64,000 bases of DNA from Sphingomonas sp. S1-29 (GTDB taxonomy: Bacteria > Pseudomonadota > Alphaproteobacteria > Sphingomonadales > Sphingomonadaceae): the NCBI RefSeq assembly GCF_026167545.1, contig NZ_CP110678.1:2043501-2107500 (forward strand). Reading direction: 5' to 3'. Positions 43,713 through 51,456 of this stretch are shown piece by piece (the first letter of the stretch is position 1; each line of letters opens with the position of its first letter). A program made the position numbers and the translations under genes. The notes below the pieces were generated by a model. It had not been told where the DNA came from, ran no database searches, and worked only from the letters and a program-made list of their open reading frames with translations.

Positions 43713-43790
43713 CCGTTCGTGTCGAGCGAAGTCGAGACACCTTGGGTCATACACACGCTTCCGTTTCTCGACTTCGCTCGAAACGAACGG
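43713..43790. repeat. Family E palindromic repeat (TCGACTTCGCTCGA type)
   Basis: CCGTTCGTGTCGAGCGAAGT with CGAGACAC on the left pairs with GTTTCTCGACTTCGCTCGAA with ACGAACGG on the right. It fills the junction between the E1 beta and E2 genes, and its left edge supplies the CGGAG sequence in front of the E2 start. Confidence 0.8.
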
Positions 43791-43808
43791 AAGGGACCGA
43801 CGCGCACG

Positions 43809-44876
43809 TCAGTCCTTCATGATTTTCTTGAGCGCCTGTCCGATGCGGACCGGCCCCGGGAAATACGCCCATTCCAGGCTGTGCGGATACGGCGTGTCGA
43901 ACCCCGTCACCCGCTCGACCGGCGCTTCGAGGTGGTAGAAGCAGCGCTCCTGCACCAATGCCGCCAGCTCGGCGCCGAAACCGCCGGTGCGCGTCGCTTC
44001 GTGGACAACCATGCAGCGCCCGGTCTTCTTCACTGATGCCTCGATCGTCTCGATGTCGAGCGGCACCAGCGTGCGAAGGTCGATCACCTCGGCGTCGACG
44101 CCGGCTTCCTCGACCGTCGCGATCGCGACATGCACCATCGTGCCATAGGCCAGAATCGTCAGGTCGTTGCCCGCCCGCGCGATCGCCGCCTTGCCCAGCG
44201 GGATCTTGTAATAGCCCGTCGGCACTTCGCCCGCGGGATGTGCCGACCAGTTCTTGGCGGGCTTGTCCCAATAGCCGTCGAACGGGCCGTTATAGATCCG
44301 CTTGGGCTCGAAGAAGAGCACCGGATCATTATCCTCGATCGCCGAGATCAACAGCCCCTTGGCATCATAGGGCGTTGCCGGAATCACGGTCTTGATCCCC
44401 GAGACATGGGTGAAGATGCCCTCGGGCGACTGCGAATGCGTCTGCCCGCCGAAAATCCCGCCGCCAAAGGGCGAGCGCACCGTGATCGGCGAAATGAACT
44501 CGCCCGCCGAACGATAACGCAGCCGCGCGGCTTCGGAGACCAATTGGTCGAGCGCAGGATAGATGTAATCGGCGAACTGGATTTCGGGCACCGGGCGCAG
44601 GCCATAGGCACCCATTCCCACCGCGACGCCGATGATGCCGCATTCGGTGATCGGCGTGTCGAACACCCGCGTCTTGCCATATTTCGCCTGCAATCCCGCG
44701 GTCGCGCGGAAGACGCCGCCGAAATAGCCGACATCCTCGCCCATCACGATGACATCGGGATCGCGCGCCATCACGACGTCCATCGCCGAATTAATCGCCT
44801 GGATCATGTTCATGCGGGTGGTTTCGCCGGGGGCTTCAGTGCCGGCTTCGGCGTCTGCTTGGGTCACGTCACTCAC
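43809..44876 (-). CDS. bkdA2: Branched-chain 2-oxoacid dehydrogenase E1 beta subunit
   Basis: The 355-residue product is the beta subunit of the thiamine-diphosphate-dependent E1. It shows MNMIQAINSAMDVVMARDPD, VMGEDVGYFGGVFRAT, DTPITECGIIGVAVGMGAYG and RSPFGGGIFGGQTHSQS, all typical of the branched-chain type. The frame is open to 44942, but the upstream part ([11 protein letters not shown]) is translation of the family C repeat. The GTG at 44876 gives a short acidic leader before MNMI as in relatives; ATG 44813 is an alternative. It lies between E1 alpha and E2 in one minus-strand operon. Confidence 0.93.
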   Translation of the reverse strand: MSDVTQADAEAGTEAPGETTRMNMIQAINSAMDVVMARDPDVIVMGEDVGYFGGVFRATAGLQAKYGKTRVFDTPITECGIIGVAVGMGAYGLRPVPEIQFADYIYPALDQLVSEAARLRYRSAGEFISPITVRSPFGGGIFGGQTHSQSPEGIFTHVSGIKTVIPATPYDAKGLLISAIEDNDPVLFFEPKRIYNGPFDGYWDKPAKNWSAHPAGEVPTGYYKIPLGKAAIARAGNDLTILAYGTMVHVAIATVEEAGVDAEVIDLRTLVPLDIETIEASVKKTGRCMVVHEATRTGGFGAELAALVQERCFYHLEAPVERVTGFDTPYPHSLEWAYFPGPVRIGQALKKIMKD

Positions 44877-44888
44877 CACATCCACTCC

Positions 44889-44968
44889 GTCACCCCAGCG
44901 AAAGCTGGGGTCTCTGCGTAGCCGTCCGCGCGCTTGCGGCACGAGACCCCAGCCTTCGCTGGGGTGAC
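44889..44968. repeat. Family C palindromic repeat (E1 alpha-E1 beta junction)
   Basis: GTCACCCCAGCGAAAGCTGG (from 44889) and CCAGCCTTCGCTGGGGTGAC (ending 44968) form the outer arms, with GGTCTCTGCG and GCACGAGACC inside. One base differs from a perfect match (CCTT for CTTT in the right arm). It occupies nearly the whole gap between the E1 alpha and E1 beta genes. Confidence 0.83.
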
Positions 44969-44979
44969 GACTGGAATTT

Positions 44980-46263
44980 TCACTTTCTCGCCCATGGCCG
45001 CCCGCTCGCTTCTTCCTCGGCGAGCATCTGCGCGCGCTGTTCCTTCAGATGCCAGGGCATTTCCTCGAACACCCCTTCGAACAGCGTGTCGAGCGGCTGG
45101 TGCAACCCGTGCCCCAATATGCCGTTGGCCTCGGCCTCTTTCTGGCAACGCTTCACCAGCTCGGCGAGCTCGAGATCCTGCGCCGCGTGGCGTTCTTCGT
45201 CCCATTCTCCCAACCGAACCAAATGCCCCTTCAGCCGCGCGATCGGATCGCCCAGCGGCCAATCGCTGGCTTCATTGGCCGATCGATATTGCGACGGATC
45301 GTCCGAGGTCGAATGCCCTTCGGCACGATAGGTGAAATGCTCGATCAGCGTCGGACCCTGGTTGGTCCGCGCGCGCTCGGCTGCCCATTCGGTCGCGGCG
45401 TACACCGCCAGCGCGTCGTTGCCGTCGATGCGCAGGCCGGCAATGCCATAGCCCAGCGCGCGCGCGGCGAAAGTCGTCGATTCGGCACCGGCAAACCCCG
45501 AAAAGCTCGAAATCGCCCATTGGTTGTTGACGACGTTCAGGATCACCGGCGCGCGATAGACGCTGGCGAAGGTGCAGGCCGAATGGAAATCGCCCTCGGC
45601 GGTCGATCCCTCGCCGCACCAGGTGGCGGCGATCCGCGTGTCGCCCTTGGCGGCGCTCGCCATCGCCCAGCCCACCGCCTGCGGATATTGCGTCGCCAGA
45701 TTGCCCGAGATCGAGAAGAATGCCCCCTCGCGCGTCGAATACATGATCGGCAATTGCTTGCCCTGCAGCCGGTCGCCCTTGTTCGAATAAATCTGGTTCA
45801 TCATGTCCACCAGCGACCAATCGCGCGCGATCAGGATGCCCTGCTGGCGATAGCTGGGAAAGGTCATGTCGTCGCGCTGCAACGCCATCGTCGCGGCGAC
45901 CGCGACCGCCTCTTCGCCGGTGCATTTCATGTAGAAGCTGGTCTTGCCCTGCCGCTGCGCGCGGAACATCCGCTCATCGAACGCGCGCACCAGCGCCATG
46001 TAGCGCAGCATCCGCCGAAGCGTGTCGGGGGTCAGCCGCGGTGCCCATGGCCCCACCGCATTGCCCTCATCGTCGAGCACGCGGACCAGCCCATAGGCCA
46101 GCTCGTGAAACTGCGCCGCCGGCTCGGCGGGGTCGGGGCGGCGGCCGCTGCCCGCAGGCGGCACGATCACGTCGCTGTATTCGGCCTGGTCGCCCGGGCG
46201 GAATTTGGGCTCGGGCACGTGGAGCGACAGCGGGGGCAGGTTGGCGCGGGGTTCGCCGGTCAA
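44980..46263 (-). CDS. bkdA1: Branched-chain 2-oxoacid dehydrogenase E1 alpha subunit
   Basis: The 427-residue product is the alpha subunit of E1, which decarboxylates branched-chain 2-oxoacids with thiamine diphosphate. It has RLMLRYMALVRAFDERMF-like helix, KTSFYMKCTGEEAVAVA, the ThDP motif AATWCGEGSTAEGDFHSA followed by ILNVVNNQWAIS, and the loop EGHSTSDDPSQYR. The frame is open to a TTG at 46341, but the TTG at 46263 has GGAG six bases upstream and gives LTGEPRANLPPLSLHVPEP, a normal N-terminus. First gene of the bkd run; no E3 gene is in the window. Confidence 0.93.
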   Translation of the reverse strand: MTGEPRANLPPLSLHVPEPKFRPGDQAEYSDVIVPPAGSGRRPDPAEPAAQFHELAYGLVRVLDDEGNAVGPWAPRLTPDTLRRMLRYMALVRAFDERMFRAQRQGKTSFYMKCTGEEAVAVAATMALQRDDMTFPSYRQQGILIARDWSLVDMMNQIYSNKGDRLQGKQLPIMYSTREGAFFSISGNLATQYPQAVGWAMASAAKGDTRIAATWCGEGSTAEGDFHSACTFASVYRAPVILNVVNNQWAISSFSGFAGAESTTFAARALGYGIAGLRIDGNDALAVYAATEWAAERARTNQGPTLIEHFTYRAEGHSTSDDPSQYRSANEASDWPLGDPIARLKGHLVRLGEWDEERHAAQDLELAELVKRCQKEAEANGILGHGLHQPLDTLFEGVFEEMPWHLKEQRAQMLAEEEASGRPWARK

Positions 46264-46379
46264 GACACTCTCCAGATTCGCCTCGGACGTCGCTTGGACA
46301 ACGCTCCAGAGCCGGTTCGGCGCCTTGTTATAAAGTTTCAAATGATATTACCAGCCCGTCTATCGGCCAGGGCGGGCGA

Positions 46380-46408
46380 TTGACCACGCGCGATACGCTT
46401 CATATACG
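46380..46408 (+). promoter_or_regulatory. Possible sigma-70 promoter for the ParD-like/map pair
   Basis: TTGACC and TATACG are separated by 17 bp, matching the -35 consensus in five of six positions and the -10 in four of six. The site lies 34 bp upstream of the ParD-like start in an unusually AT-rich stretch for this genome (CATATACGAATCATATTG). This is a consensus match by eye only. Confidence 0.4.
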
Positions 46409-46441
46409 AATCATATTGCCGCCAATTGGAGACCATCGCCG

Positions 46442-46648
46442 ATGGGTATCGTGAAGATCGACGACCAGCTGCACGAGGAAGCGCGCCGCGCCAGCAATGT
46501 CATGTGCCGATCGATCAACGCACAGGCCGAATTCTGGATGAAGATCGGCATGCTCGCCGAGGCCAATCCGACGCTGTCGTTCAACGCCATCGTCCAGCGC
46601 CAGCTCGAACGCGCGCAGCCGCATCTGAACGAGGTACAAGCTGCCTGA
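46442..46648 (+). CDS. ParD-like (DUF3423-type) ribbon-helix-helix protein
   Basis: A 68-residue protein, MGIVKIDDQLHEEARRASNV followed by MCRSINAQAEFWMKIGMLAE. The short N-terminal beta strand and two helices with RSINAQAEFW match the ParD-like antitoxin family (ribbon-helix-helix fold). Such proteins usually repress their own operon. No ParE/RelE-type toxin follows. The next gene, starting 2 bp after the stop, is a methionine aminopeptidase, and this pairing is found in other proteobacteria as I recall it. Whether it is an antitoxin or simply a regulator cannot be told. Confidence 0.82.
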   Translation: MGIVKIDDQLHEEARRASNVMCRSINAQAEFWMKIGMLAEANPTLSFNAIVQRQLERAQPHLNEVQAA

Positions 46649-46649
46649 C

Positions 46650-47423
46650 TTGATCAAGACCGCCGACGAGCTTGCGTTGATGCGGATCTCGGGCCGGCTG
46701 CTCGCGTCGGTGTTCGAGATGCTCGACACGCTCGACCTTGCCGGCATGTCGACGCTCGCGGTCAACGATCTGGTCGAACGCTACATCACGCACGACCTGG
46801 CCGCACGCCCCGCGAGCAAGGGACAATATGGCTTCGCCTATGTCCTCAACTGCTCGATCAACCAGGTCGTCTGCCACGGCGTTCCCGACGCCGCCGCGAT
46901 CATCGCCGATGGCGACATCGTCAATTTCGACATCACGCTCGAAAAAAACGGCTTCATCGCCGATTCGAGCAAGACCTATATCGTCGGCAACGCCTCCGCG
47001 CCCGCGTGGCGGCTGGTGCGCGCGGCGCAGGCGGCGATGTGGCAGGGGATCGCGCAGGTCCGCCCCGGCGCGCATCTGGGCGATATCGGCTTTGCGATCG
47101 AGCGCCACGCCAAGCAGCATGGCTATGCGATCGTCCGCGAATATTGCGGCCACGGCATCGGCCGCGAGATGCACGAGGAGCCGCAGGTGCTCGCCTTCGG
47201 CCGCCGCGGCAGCGGGATGCGGCTGCGCGAAGGGATGGTCTTCACGATCGAACCGATGGTCAACCAGGGCACGCGCCGGACCGAGACCGCCGAGGACGGC
47301 TGGACCGTCGTCACCGCCGACGGTCGGCTTTCGGCGCAGTTCGAGCATACCGTCGCGGTCACGCGCACCGGGGTCGAGGTCCTGACGCTGCGCCAGGACG
47401 AAACGCCACGAAGCGAACGCTAG
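46650..47423 (+). CDS. map: Methionine aminopeptidase type I
   Basis: This metalloenzyme removes N-terminal Met from nascent proteins. The 257-residue product has all five metal ligands: Asp94 and Asp105 (VNFDITLEKNGFIADSSKTY), His168 (GHGIGREMHEEP), Glu201 (FTIEPMVN) and Glu232 (SAQFEHTVAV), plus His76 in VVCHGVPD. The start is a TTG at 46650, one base after the stop of the ParD-like gene; no in-frame ATG precedes the conserved KTADELALMRISGRL. It may be a second Map, separate from an essential copy elsewhere, given its pairing with a ribbon-helix-helix gene. Confidence 0.93.
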   Translation: MIKTADELALMRISGRLLASVFEMLDTLDLAGMSTLAVNDLVERYITHDLAARPASKGQYGFAYVLNCSINQVVCHGVPDAAAIIADGDIVNFDITLEKNGFIADSSKTYIVGNASAPAWRLVRAAQAAMWQGIAQVRPGAHLGDIGFAIERHAKQHGYAIVREYCGHGIGREMHEEPQVLAFGRRGSGMRLREGMVFTIEPMVNQGTRRTETAEDGWTVVTADGRLSAQFEHTVAVTRTGVEVLTLRQDETPRSER

Positions 47424-47492
47424 CCCGGCTTTTCCACTCGGTTAACCTTTGGCGCCTAGTCAAACTTGATCCAGTATAAGCCAGGACGGGCC

Positions 47493-47729
47493 ATGCGTAT
47501 CGATCAACTCGACCCCACCCCCACCGCCGCCGAGCCGCTCGAAATACCCAGCGAGCTGCTCGAAAGCGTCCATCGCCACCAGGCGCATCTGGCGGCACTC
47601 ATCGCCAGCATGCGCGCCGCCGGAGTCGAACACGACACGATCGAGAGCAGCGTGCGTACGCTGGTCGACAGCTATGCCGACGAGCTTACCGCCGCGATCC
47701 GCGAGATGATGAAGGGGGATGCGGCATGA
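47493..47729 (+). CDS. Hypothetical 78-residue helical protein upstream of GGDEF gene
   Basis: Not recognised. The product starts MRIDQLDPTPTAAEPLEIPS and then is helical and acidic (LLESVHRHQAHLAALIASMR, SSVRTLVDSYADELTAAIRE). No Cys, no signal peptide, no transmembrane segment. Its stop overlaps the start of the GAF-GGDEF cyclase gene by 4 bp (ATGA at 47726-47729), so the two are translationally coupled; a regulatory or partner role is a reasonable guess. GGAC lies just before ATG 47493. Confidence 0.65.
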   Translation: MRIDQLDPTPTAAEPLEIPSELLESVHRHQAHLAALIASMRAAGVEHDTIESSVRTLVDSYADELTAAIREMMKGDAA

Positions 47730-48709
47730 CGACCGACATGCTGTTGCACGACGACGAGGCGCGGATCGCCGCGCTCCACCGGCTGAGCGTGCTCGACACC
47801 GCGGTCGAGGAACCGTTCGAAAAGATCGTCACGCTGGTGCGTACCGTGCTCGCGGTACCGATCGCGACCGTGACCTTGGTCGATCGCGACCGCCAGTGGT
47901 TCAAGGCCAAGCGCGGGGTCGATGCCGACCAGACGCCGCGGTCGATATCGTTCTGCACCCACACCATCCAGCAACGCACGCCGTTCGTCGTCGAGAATGC
48001 CGATCTCGATCCGCGTTTCGCCGGCACCGCGCTGGTCGCCGGCCCGCCTTATATCAAAAGCTATGCCGGCATCCCGCTGCGCACGCCCGAGGGCTATAAC
48101 ATCGGCGCGCTGTGCGCGATGGATACGCGGCCGCGCCATTTCAGCCCAGCCGACCTCGCGATCCTGTCGAACTTCGCCAACATCGTGTGCGACGAGCTCG
48201 AGCTGCGGCTGATCGCGCAGGTCGATCACCTCACCGGCGCGCTCACCCGCCGCGGCTTCGTCGCGCAGGCCGAGCGCGAGATCGCGCGCGCCCGCCGCTA
48301 TGGTCGCCCGAGCAGCCTGGTGATGCTCGATCTCGATCACTTCAAATCGGTCAACGACACCCATGGCCATCCCGCGGGCGACCGGGTGCTGAACCAGGTC
48401 GCCAGGATCGCTGGCGGCGCGCTTCGCCCCAGCGACGTGTTCGGCCGGCTGGGGGGCGAGGAATTCGCGATCCTGCTGCCCGAAACCGCGGCCAGCGACG
48501 CGGTGGTCGTCGCCGACCGCCTGCGCGGCATGATCGCGCAAAACCCGGTCATGCTCGATGGCGATGTCGTGATCGACGTCACCGCCAGCATGGGGGTCGC
48601 GGCGCTCGGCCCCGACATGACATCCTTCGCGCAATGGCTCGAGCGCGCCGACACGATGCTCTACGCCGCCAAGGCAGGCGGGCGGAATTGCACGCGGATG
48701 GCTGCCTAG
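47726..48709 (+). CDS. GAF-GGDEF diguanylate cyclase
   Basis: A 327-residue cytoplasmic protein with an N-terminal GAF domain (about 20-165, [37 protein letters not shown]) and a C-terminal GGDEF domain (about 165-325). The active-site motif is GGEEF ([12 protein letters not shown]). An RxxD inhibitory site (RPSD) lies five residues upstream of it, so product inhibition by c-di-GMP is expected. The metal-binding [19 protein letters not shown] is intact. The protein should make c-di-GMP in response to a GAF-sensed ligand. Coupled to the 78-residue upstream gene. Confidence 0.92.
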   Translation: MTTDMLLHDDEARIAALHRLSVLDTAVEEPFEKIVTLVRTVLAVPIATVTLVDRDRQWFKAKRGVDADQTPRSISFCTHTIQQRTPFVVENADLDPRFAGTALVAGPPYIKSYAGIPLRTPEGYNIGALCAMDTRPRHFSPADLAILSNFANIVCDELELRLIAQVDHLTGALTRRGFVAQAEREIARARRYGRPSSLVMLDLDHFKSVNDTHGHPAGDRVLNQVARIAGGALRPSDVFGRLGGEEFAILLPETAASDAVVVADRLRGMIAQNPVMLDGDVVIDVTASMGVAALGPDMTSFAQWLERADTMLYAAKAGGRNCTRMAA

Positions 48710-48757
48710 CAGCCGCGGCGGCGGACGGCAGACCAGCCTCCGCCGCCGCCCTGACGG

Positions 48758-49186
48758 TTAGCGCGGCAGCGTCAGCGGCGGCGAATAATCGGCCATCGTC
48801 ATGAAGACGCTGTCGACCTTGGCGACCAGCTTGCCGTTCGCCTCCGACGCCGCCGCCACCGCGCGCCACTCGGGATCGGCGCCGAACGCCTTCCAGCTCG
48901 CCTCGCGCGCCGCGCGGCTGGGATAAGCCAGCACATACACGATCCGCCCCTCGGCCGCGGCCTGTGTCGGCTGCTCGTTCCAATAGGCGACGTTGCGCAT
49001 CCCGTGCTTGGCGAACAGCCCCAGCGTATGCTCGCGGAACCGCGCATTCAGCGCCGCAAGCTTGCCCGGCGCGGGGTAATAGATGCGCAGTTCATAGAAC
49101 AACGCCTGCGGATCGACCGCAGCCTCCTGCGCCGAAGCAGGGATCGCGCAGGCAACAAGGGCAAGACAGGCAAGGGCAGAGCGCAT
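48758..49186 (-). CDS. Secreted NIPSNAP family protein
   Basis: A 142-residue protein with a Sec signal peptide (MRSALACLALVACAIPASAQ) and one NIPSNAP ferredoxin-like domain: FYELRIYYPAPGKLAALNAR, HTLGLFAKHGMRNVAYWNEQ, RIVYVLAYPSRAAREASWKA. Function is unknown for bacterial members. The frame is open to 49267, but ATG 49186 precedes the signal peptide and has GGGAG upstream. Confidence 0.85.
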   Translation of the reverse strand: MRSALACLALVACAIPASAQEAAVDPQALFYELRIYYPAPGKLAALNARFREHTLGLFAKHGMRNVAYWNEQPTQAAAEGRIVYVLAYPSRAAREASWKAFGADPEWRAVAAASEANGKLVAKVDSVFMTMADYSPPLTLPR

Positions 49187-49367
49187 GGGGGACTCCCGGG
49201 GGTGGTGAAGGGTTGGGCACGCAGCTTGTCTAGGCGCCGGCGGAGGCGTTCGCCAAGGTATCGCCACCTATCGTTCAGGCACGACCGGCGGCGCCCGTGA
49301 CCGATCACCCGCGATGGAACGCATACACTGCGTCGAGGCGCAACCGTTGCAGGGAGCGGCTGCTTGC

Positions 49368-50156
49368 CTATCGCATAAAATACCCGTTCACCTTCCAATC
49401 GTCACCTTCCCGGGCCAGCACGACGGTTTCGATTGCGCCGGGCTTTTGCGCAAAATCCGTTTTGAACACGACAATTTCATACTCGCCCGCAGGTGCGCCG
49501 GGGAGCGACGACGCCTTGGTCGCGCTTTGCAGCGTCCGCGAAGACATGGGTCCGAACGGCTGTCGCACAGGCTGAATGGTTGAAGCCCACCGCGCTTTCG
49601 GCATTTGGGATTTGAACAATGCCCCTGCTGCATTCCAGCTTTCGTCCCAACGCTGGTCGTCGAGCAGCAAGACCCAAGCACCCGCAGCGACCGTGGCAGG
49701 CGATTGGACGGCATTCGGCGCCGTCTCGACACGATCGCCATTCGGGGCCTGCGGCGATTCCGTGCCGCCGTTTCCGAAAAATGCGAACGAAAGCACGGCT
49801 GCGGCAATGAGAAGCGACATGATGAGCATTCCTCCACTGAGCCAGAACAGGGAACGCCCCCCGGTTCGGCGTTCATCCGAATGCTGACGATCTTCCCCAT
49901 CGACCGGCGTCAGGGCGACCCCCAATTCTTTGTCCACAAGCAAATTGGGATCGTCGCGCTCGACTTCATCCAGCAGCCGCGCTGCCTCGCGGCTGCTGGA
50001 AACCGCCAGTTTTCGCCGCGCATCGCGCAGCCGCTCGTTCACCGTATGAACCGACAGGTCCAGACTACGCGCAATCGATTTGGCGTCGTGGCCGCCAAGC
50101 AGAAGCCGAAGCGTCTCCTTCTCGCGTTCGGTGAGTGCTTGTACCCCTTCGGCCAT
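49368..50156 (-). CDS. LuxR-type HTH regulator with TM helix and DUF4019 domain
   Basis: A 262-residue protein with an N-terminal LuxR/GerE DNA-binding domain (about 5-62, LTEREKETLRLLLGGHDAKS and SLDLSVHTVNERLRDARRKL). A linker follows, then a single membrane helix (about 103-127, LFWLSGGMLIMSLLIAAAVL) and a C-terminal DUF4019-like domain with WNAAGALFKSQMPKARW, PVRQPFGPMSSRTLQSATK and GAPAGEYEIVVFKTDFAQKP. The HTH at the cytoplasmic N-terminus and the sensor in the periplasm suggest a membrane-bound one-component regulator. Signal and targets are unknown. Confidence 0.85.
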   Translation of the reverse strand: MAEGVQALTEREKETLRLLLGGHDAKSIARSLDLSVHTVNERLRDARRKLAVSSSREAARLLDEVERDDPNLLVDKELGVALTPVDGEDRQHSDERRTGGRSLFWLSGGMLIMSLLIAAAVLSFAFFGNGGTESPQAPNGDRVETAPNAVQSPATVAAGAWVLLLDDQRWDESWNAAGALFKSQMPKARWASTIQPVRQPFGPMSSRTLQSATKASSLPGAPAGEYEIVVFKTDFAQKPGAIETVVLAREGDDWKVNGYFMR

Positions 50157-50332
50157 TATCGAAGCGATCTGCCAGGCGTTCTATGTGCCAGCCATGACAA
50201 GGGTCCGTCTCCCTGCACAGGATTCGCAACGATCATCATGTTGGCATCGGCCCAAGACGCCGTGAAGTCGTGACATAGCCGATCTTAGTCCGATGGATCC
50301 CAGCGTGCGGCCTTAACGGGGCTCCCCCACCC

Positions 50333-51340
50333 TCACCCCGCGACCACGATCTGCTCGATCGTCCCGAAGATCGCGTGGTGGCGTTCGTCTTCGGCCCAGA
50401 TGCGCACCGTGTCGCCGGCTTTCAGGAACGGCGTTACCGGCTTGCCGCCTTCGATCGTCTCGATCATCCGCACCTCGGCGATGCACGAATAGCCGACGCC
50501 GCCCGCCGCCACCGGCTTGCCCGGGCCGCCATTCGCGTCGCGGTTCGAGACCGTGCCCGATCCGATGATCGTTCCCGCGCCCAGCGCGCGCGTCTTGGCG
50601 GCGTGCGCGATCAGCGTGCCGAAATCGAAGGTCATGTCCTCGCCCGCCTGCGCGCGGCCGAAGGGCTGGCCGTTGAGGTCGACGTTGAGCGCGCGGTGCA
50701 ACTTGCCGTCGGCCCAGGCATCGCCGAGCGAATCGGGGGTCACGAACACCGGCGAAAAGGCGCTGGCGGGCTTCGACTGGAAGAAGCCGAACCCCTTGGC
50801 GAGTTCGCCGGGGATCAGGTTGCGCAAGCTGACGTCGTTGGTCAGCCCGACCAGCCGCACCGCCGCCAGCGCCTGATCGCGGCTCGCGCCTGCGGGTACG
50901 TCGCCGGTCACCACCACCACTTCGGCCTCGAGGTCGCAGCCCCAGGCCTCGTCGGCGAGCGGGATGTCGTCGCGCGGCCCCAGGAACCCGTCGGACCCGC
51001 CCTGGTACATCAGCGGATCGTGCCAGAACGTCTCGGGCATCTCGGCACCGCGCGCCTGCCGCACCAGCGCGACATGGTTCACATAGGCCGATCCATCGGC
51101 CCATTGATACGCGCGCGGCAGCGGTGCCGCGGCCTGGCGCTCGTGGAAGCGCATCATCGGGATCGCCTCGTGGTTGAGGTCGGTCGCCAGGTTGCGCAGC
51201 GCCGCCTCGACCGCATCCCAGTCGTCGAGCGCGGCCTGCAGCGTCGGCGCGATATGCCCGGCGTCGGCGCACCACGCCAGATCGTCGGACACCACCACCA
51301 ACCGTCCGTCGCGACCATGCTTCAGGCTTGCCAGCTTCAT
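50333..51340 (-). CDS. Fumarylacetoacetate hydrolase family protein
   Basis: A 335-residue protein of the FAA hydrolase superfamily, whose members cleave 4-fumarylacetoacetate or related oxo-acids. Recognisable segments are DIPLADEAWGCDLEAEVVVV (metal-binding acids), GLTNDVSLRNLIPGELAKGFGF, SKPASAFSPVFVTPD and GTIIGSGTVSNRD. Length and N-terminal domain fit the tyrosine-degradation type group, but the substrate is not fixed by motifs. ATG 51340 gives MKLASLKHGRDGRLVVVSDD. Divergent from the hybrid kinase. Confidence 0.85.
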   Translation of the reverse strand: MKLASLKHGRDGRLVVVSDDLAWCADAGHIAPTLQAALDDWDAVEAALRNLATDLNHEAIPMMRFHERQAAAPLPRAYQWADGSAYVNHVALVRQARGAEMPETFWHDPLMYQGGSDGFLGPRDDIPLADEAWGCDLEAEVVVVTGDVPAGASRDQALAAVRLVGLTNDVSLRNLIPGELAKGFGFFQSKPASAFSPVFVTPDSLGDAWADGKLHRALNVDLNGQPFGRAQAGEDMTFDFGTLIAHAAKTRALGAGTIIGSGTVSNRDANGGPGKPVAAGGVGYSCIAEVRMIETIEGGKPVTPFLKAGDTVRIWAEDERHHAIFGTIEQIVVAG

Positions 51341-51456
51341 CGCGCTCTCCACTATTTTTTAGCACTGTTTTCGCGTACCTGCATAGCCGCTGGCGCCGCG
51401 AAGTCGAGCGCTTCGCGGCAGTTGACAGTCCCCCTTTCGCTCCCCATCGACGAGCG

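Noticed and set aside
44876-44942. E1 beta start at 44942
   Set aside because: The extra residues ([13 protein letters not shown]) are translation of the family C repeat; a start after the repeat is more likely.
46264-46341. E1 alpha start at TTG 46341
   Set aside because: It has no ribosome binding site and would add 26 residues not expected; TTG 46263 has GGAG six bases upstream.
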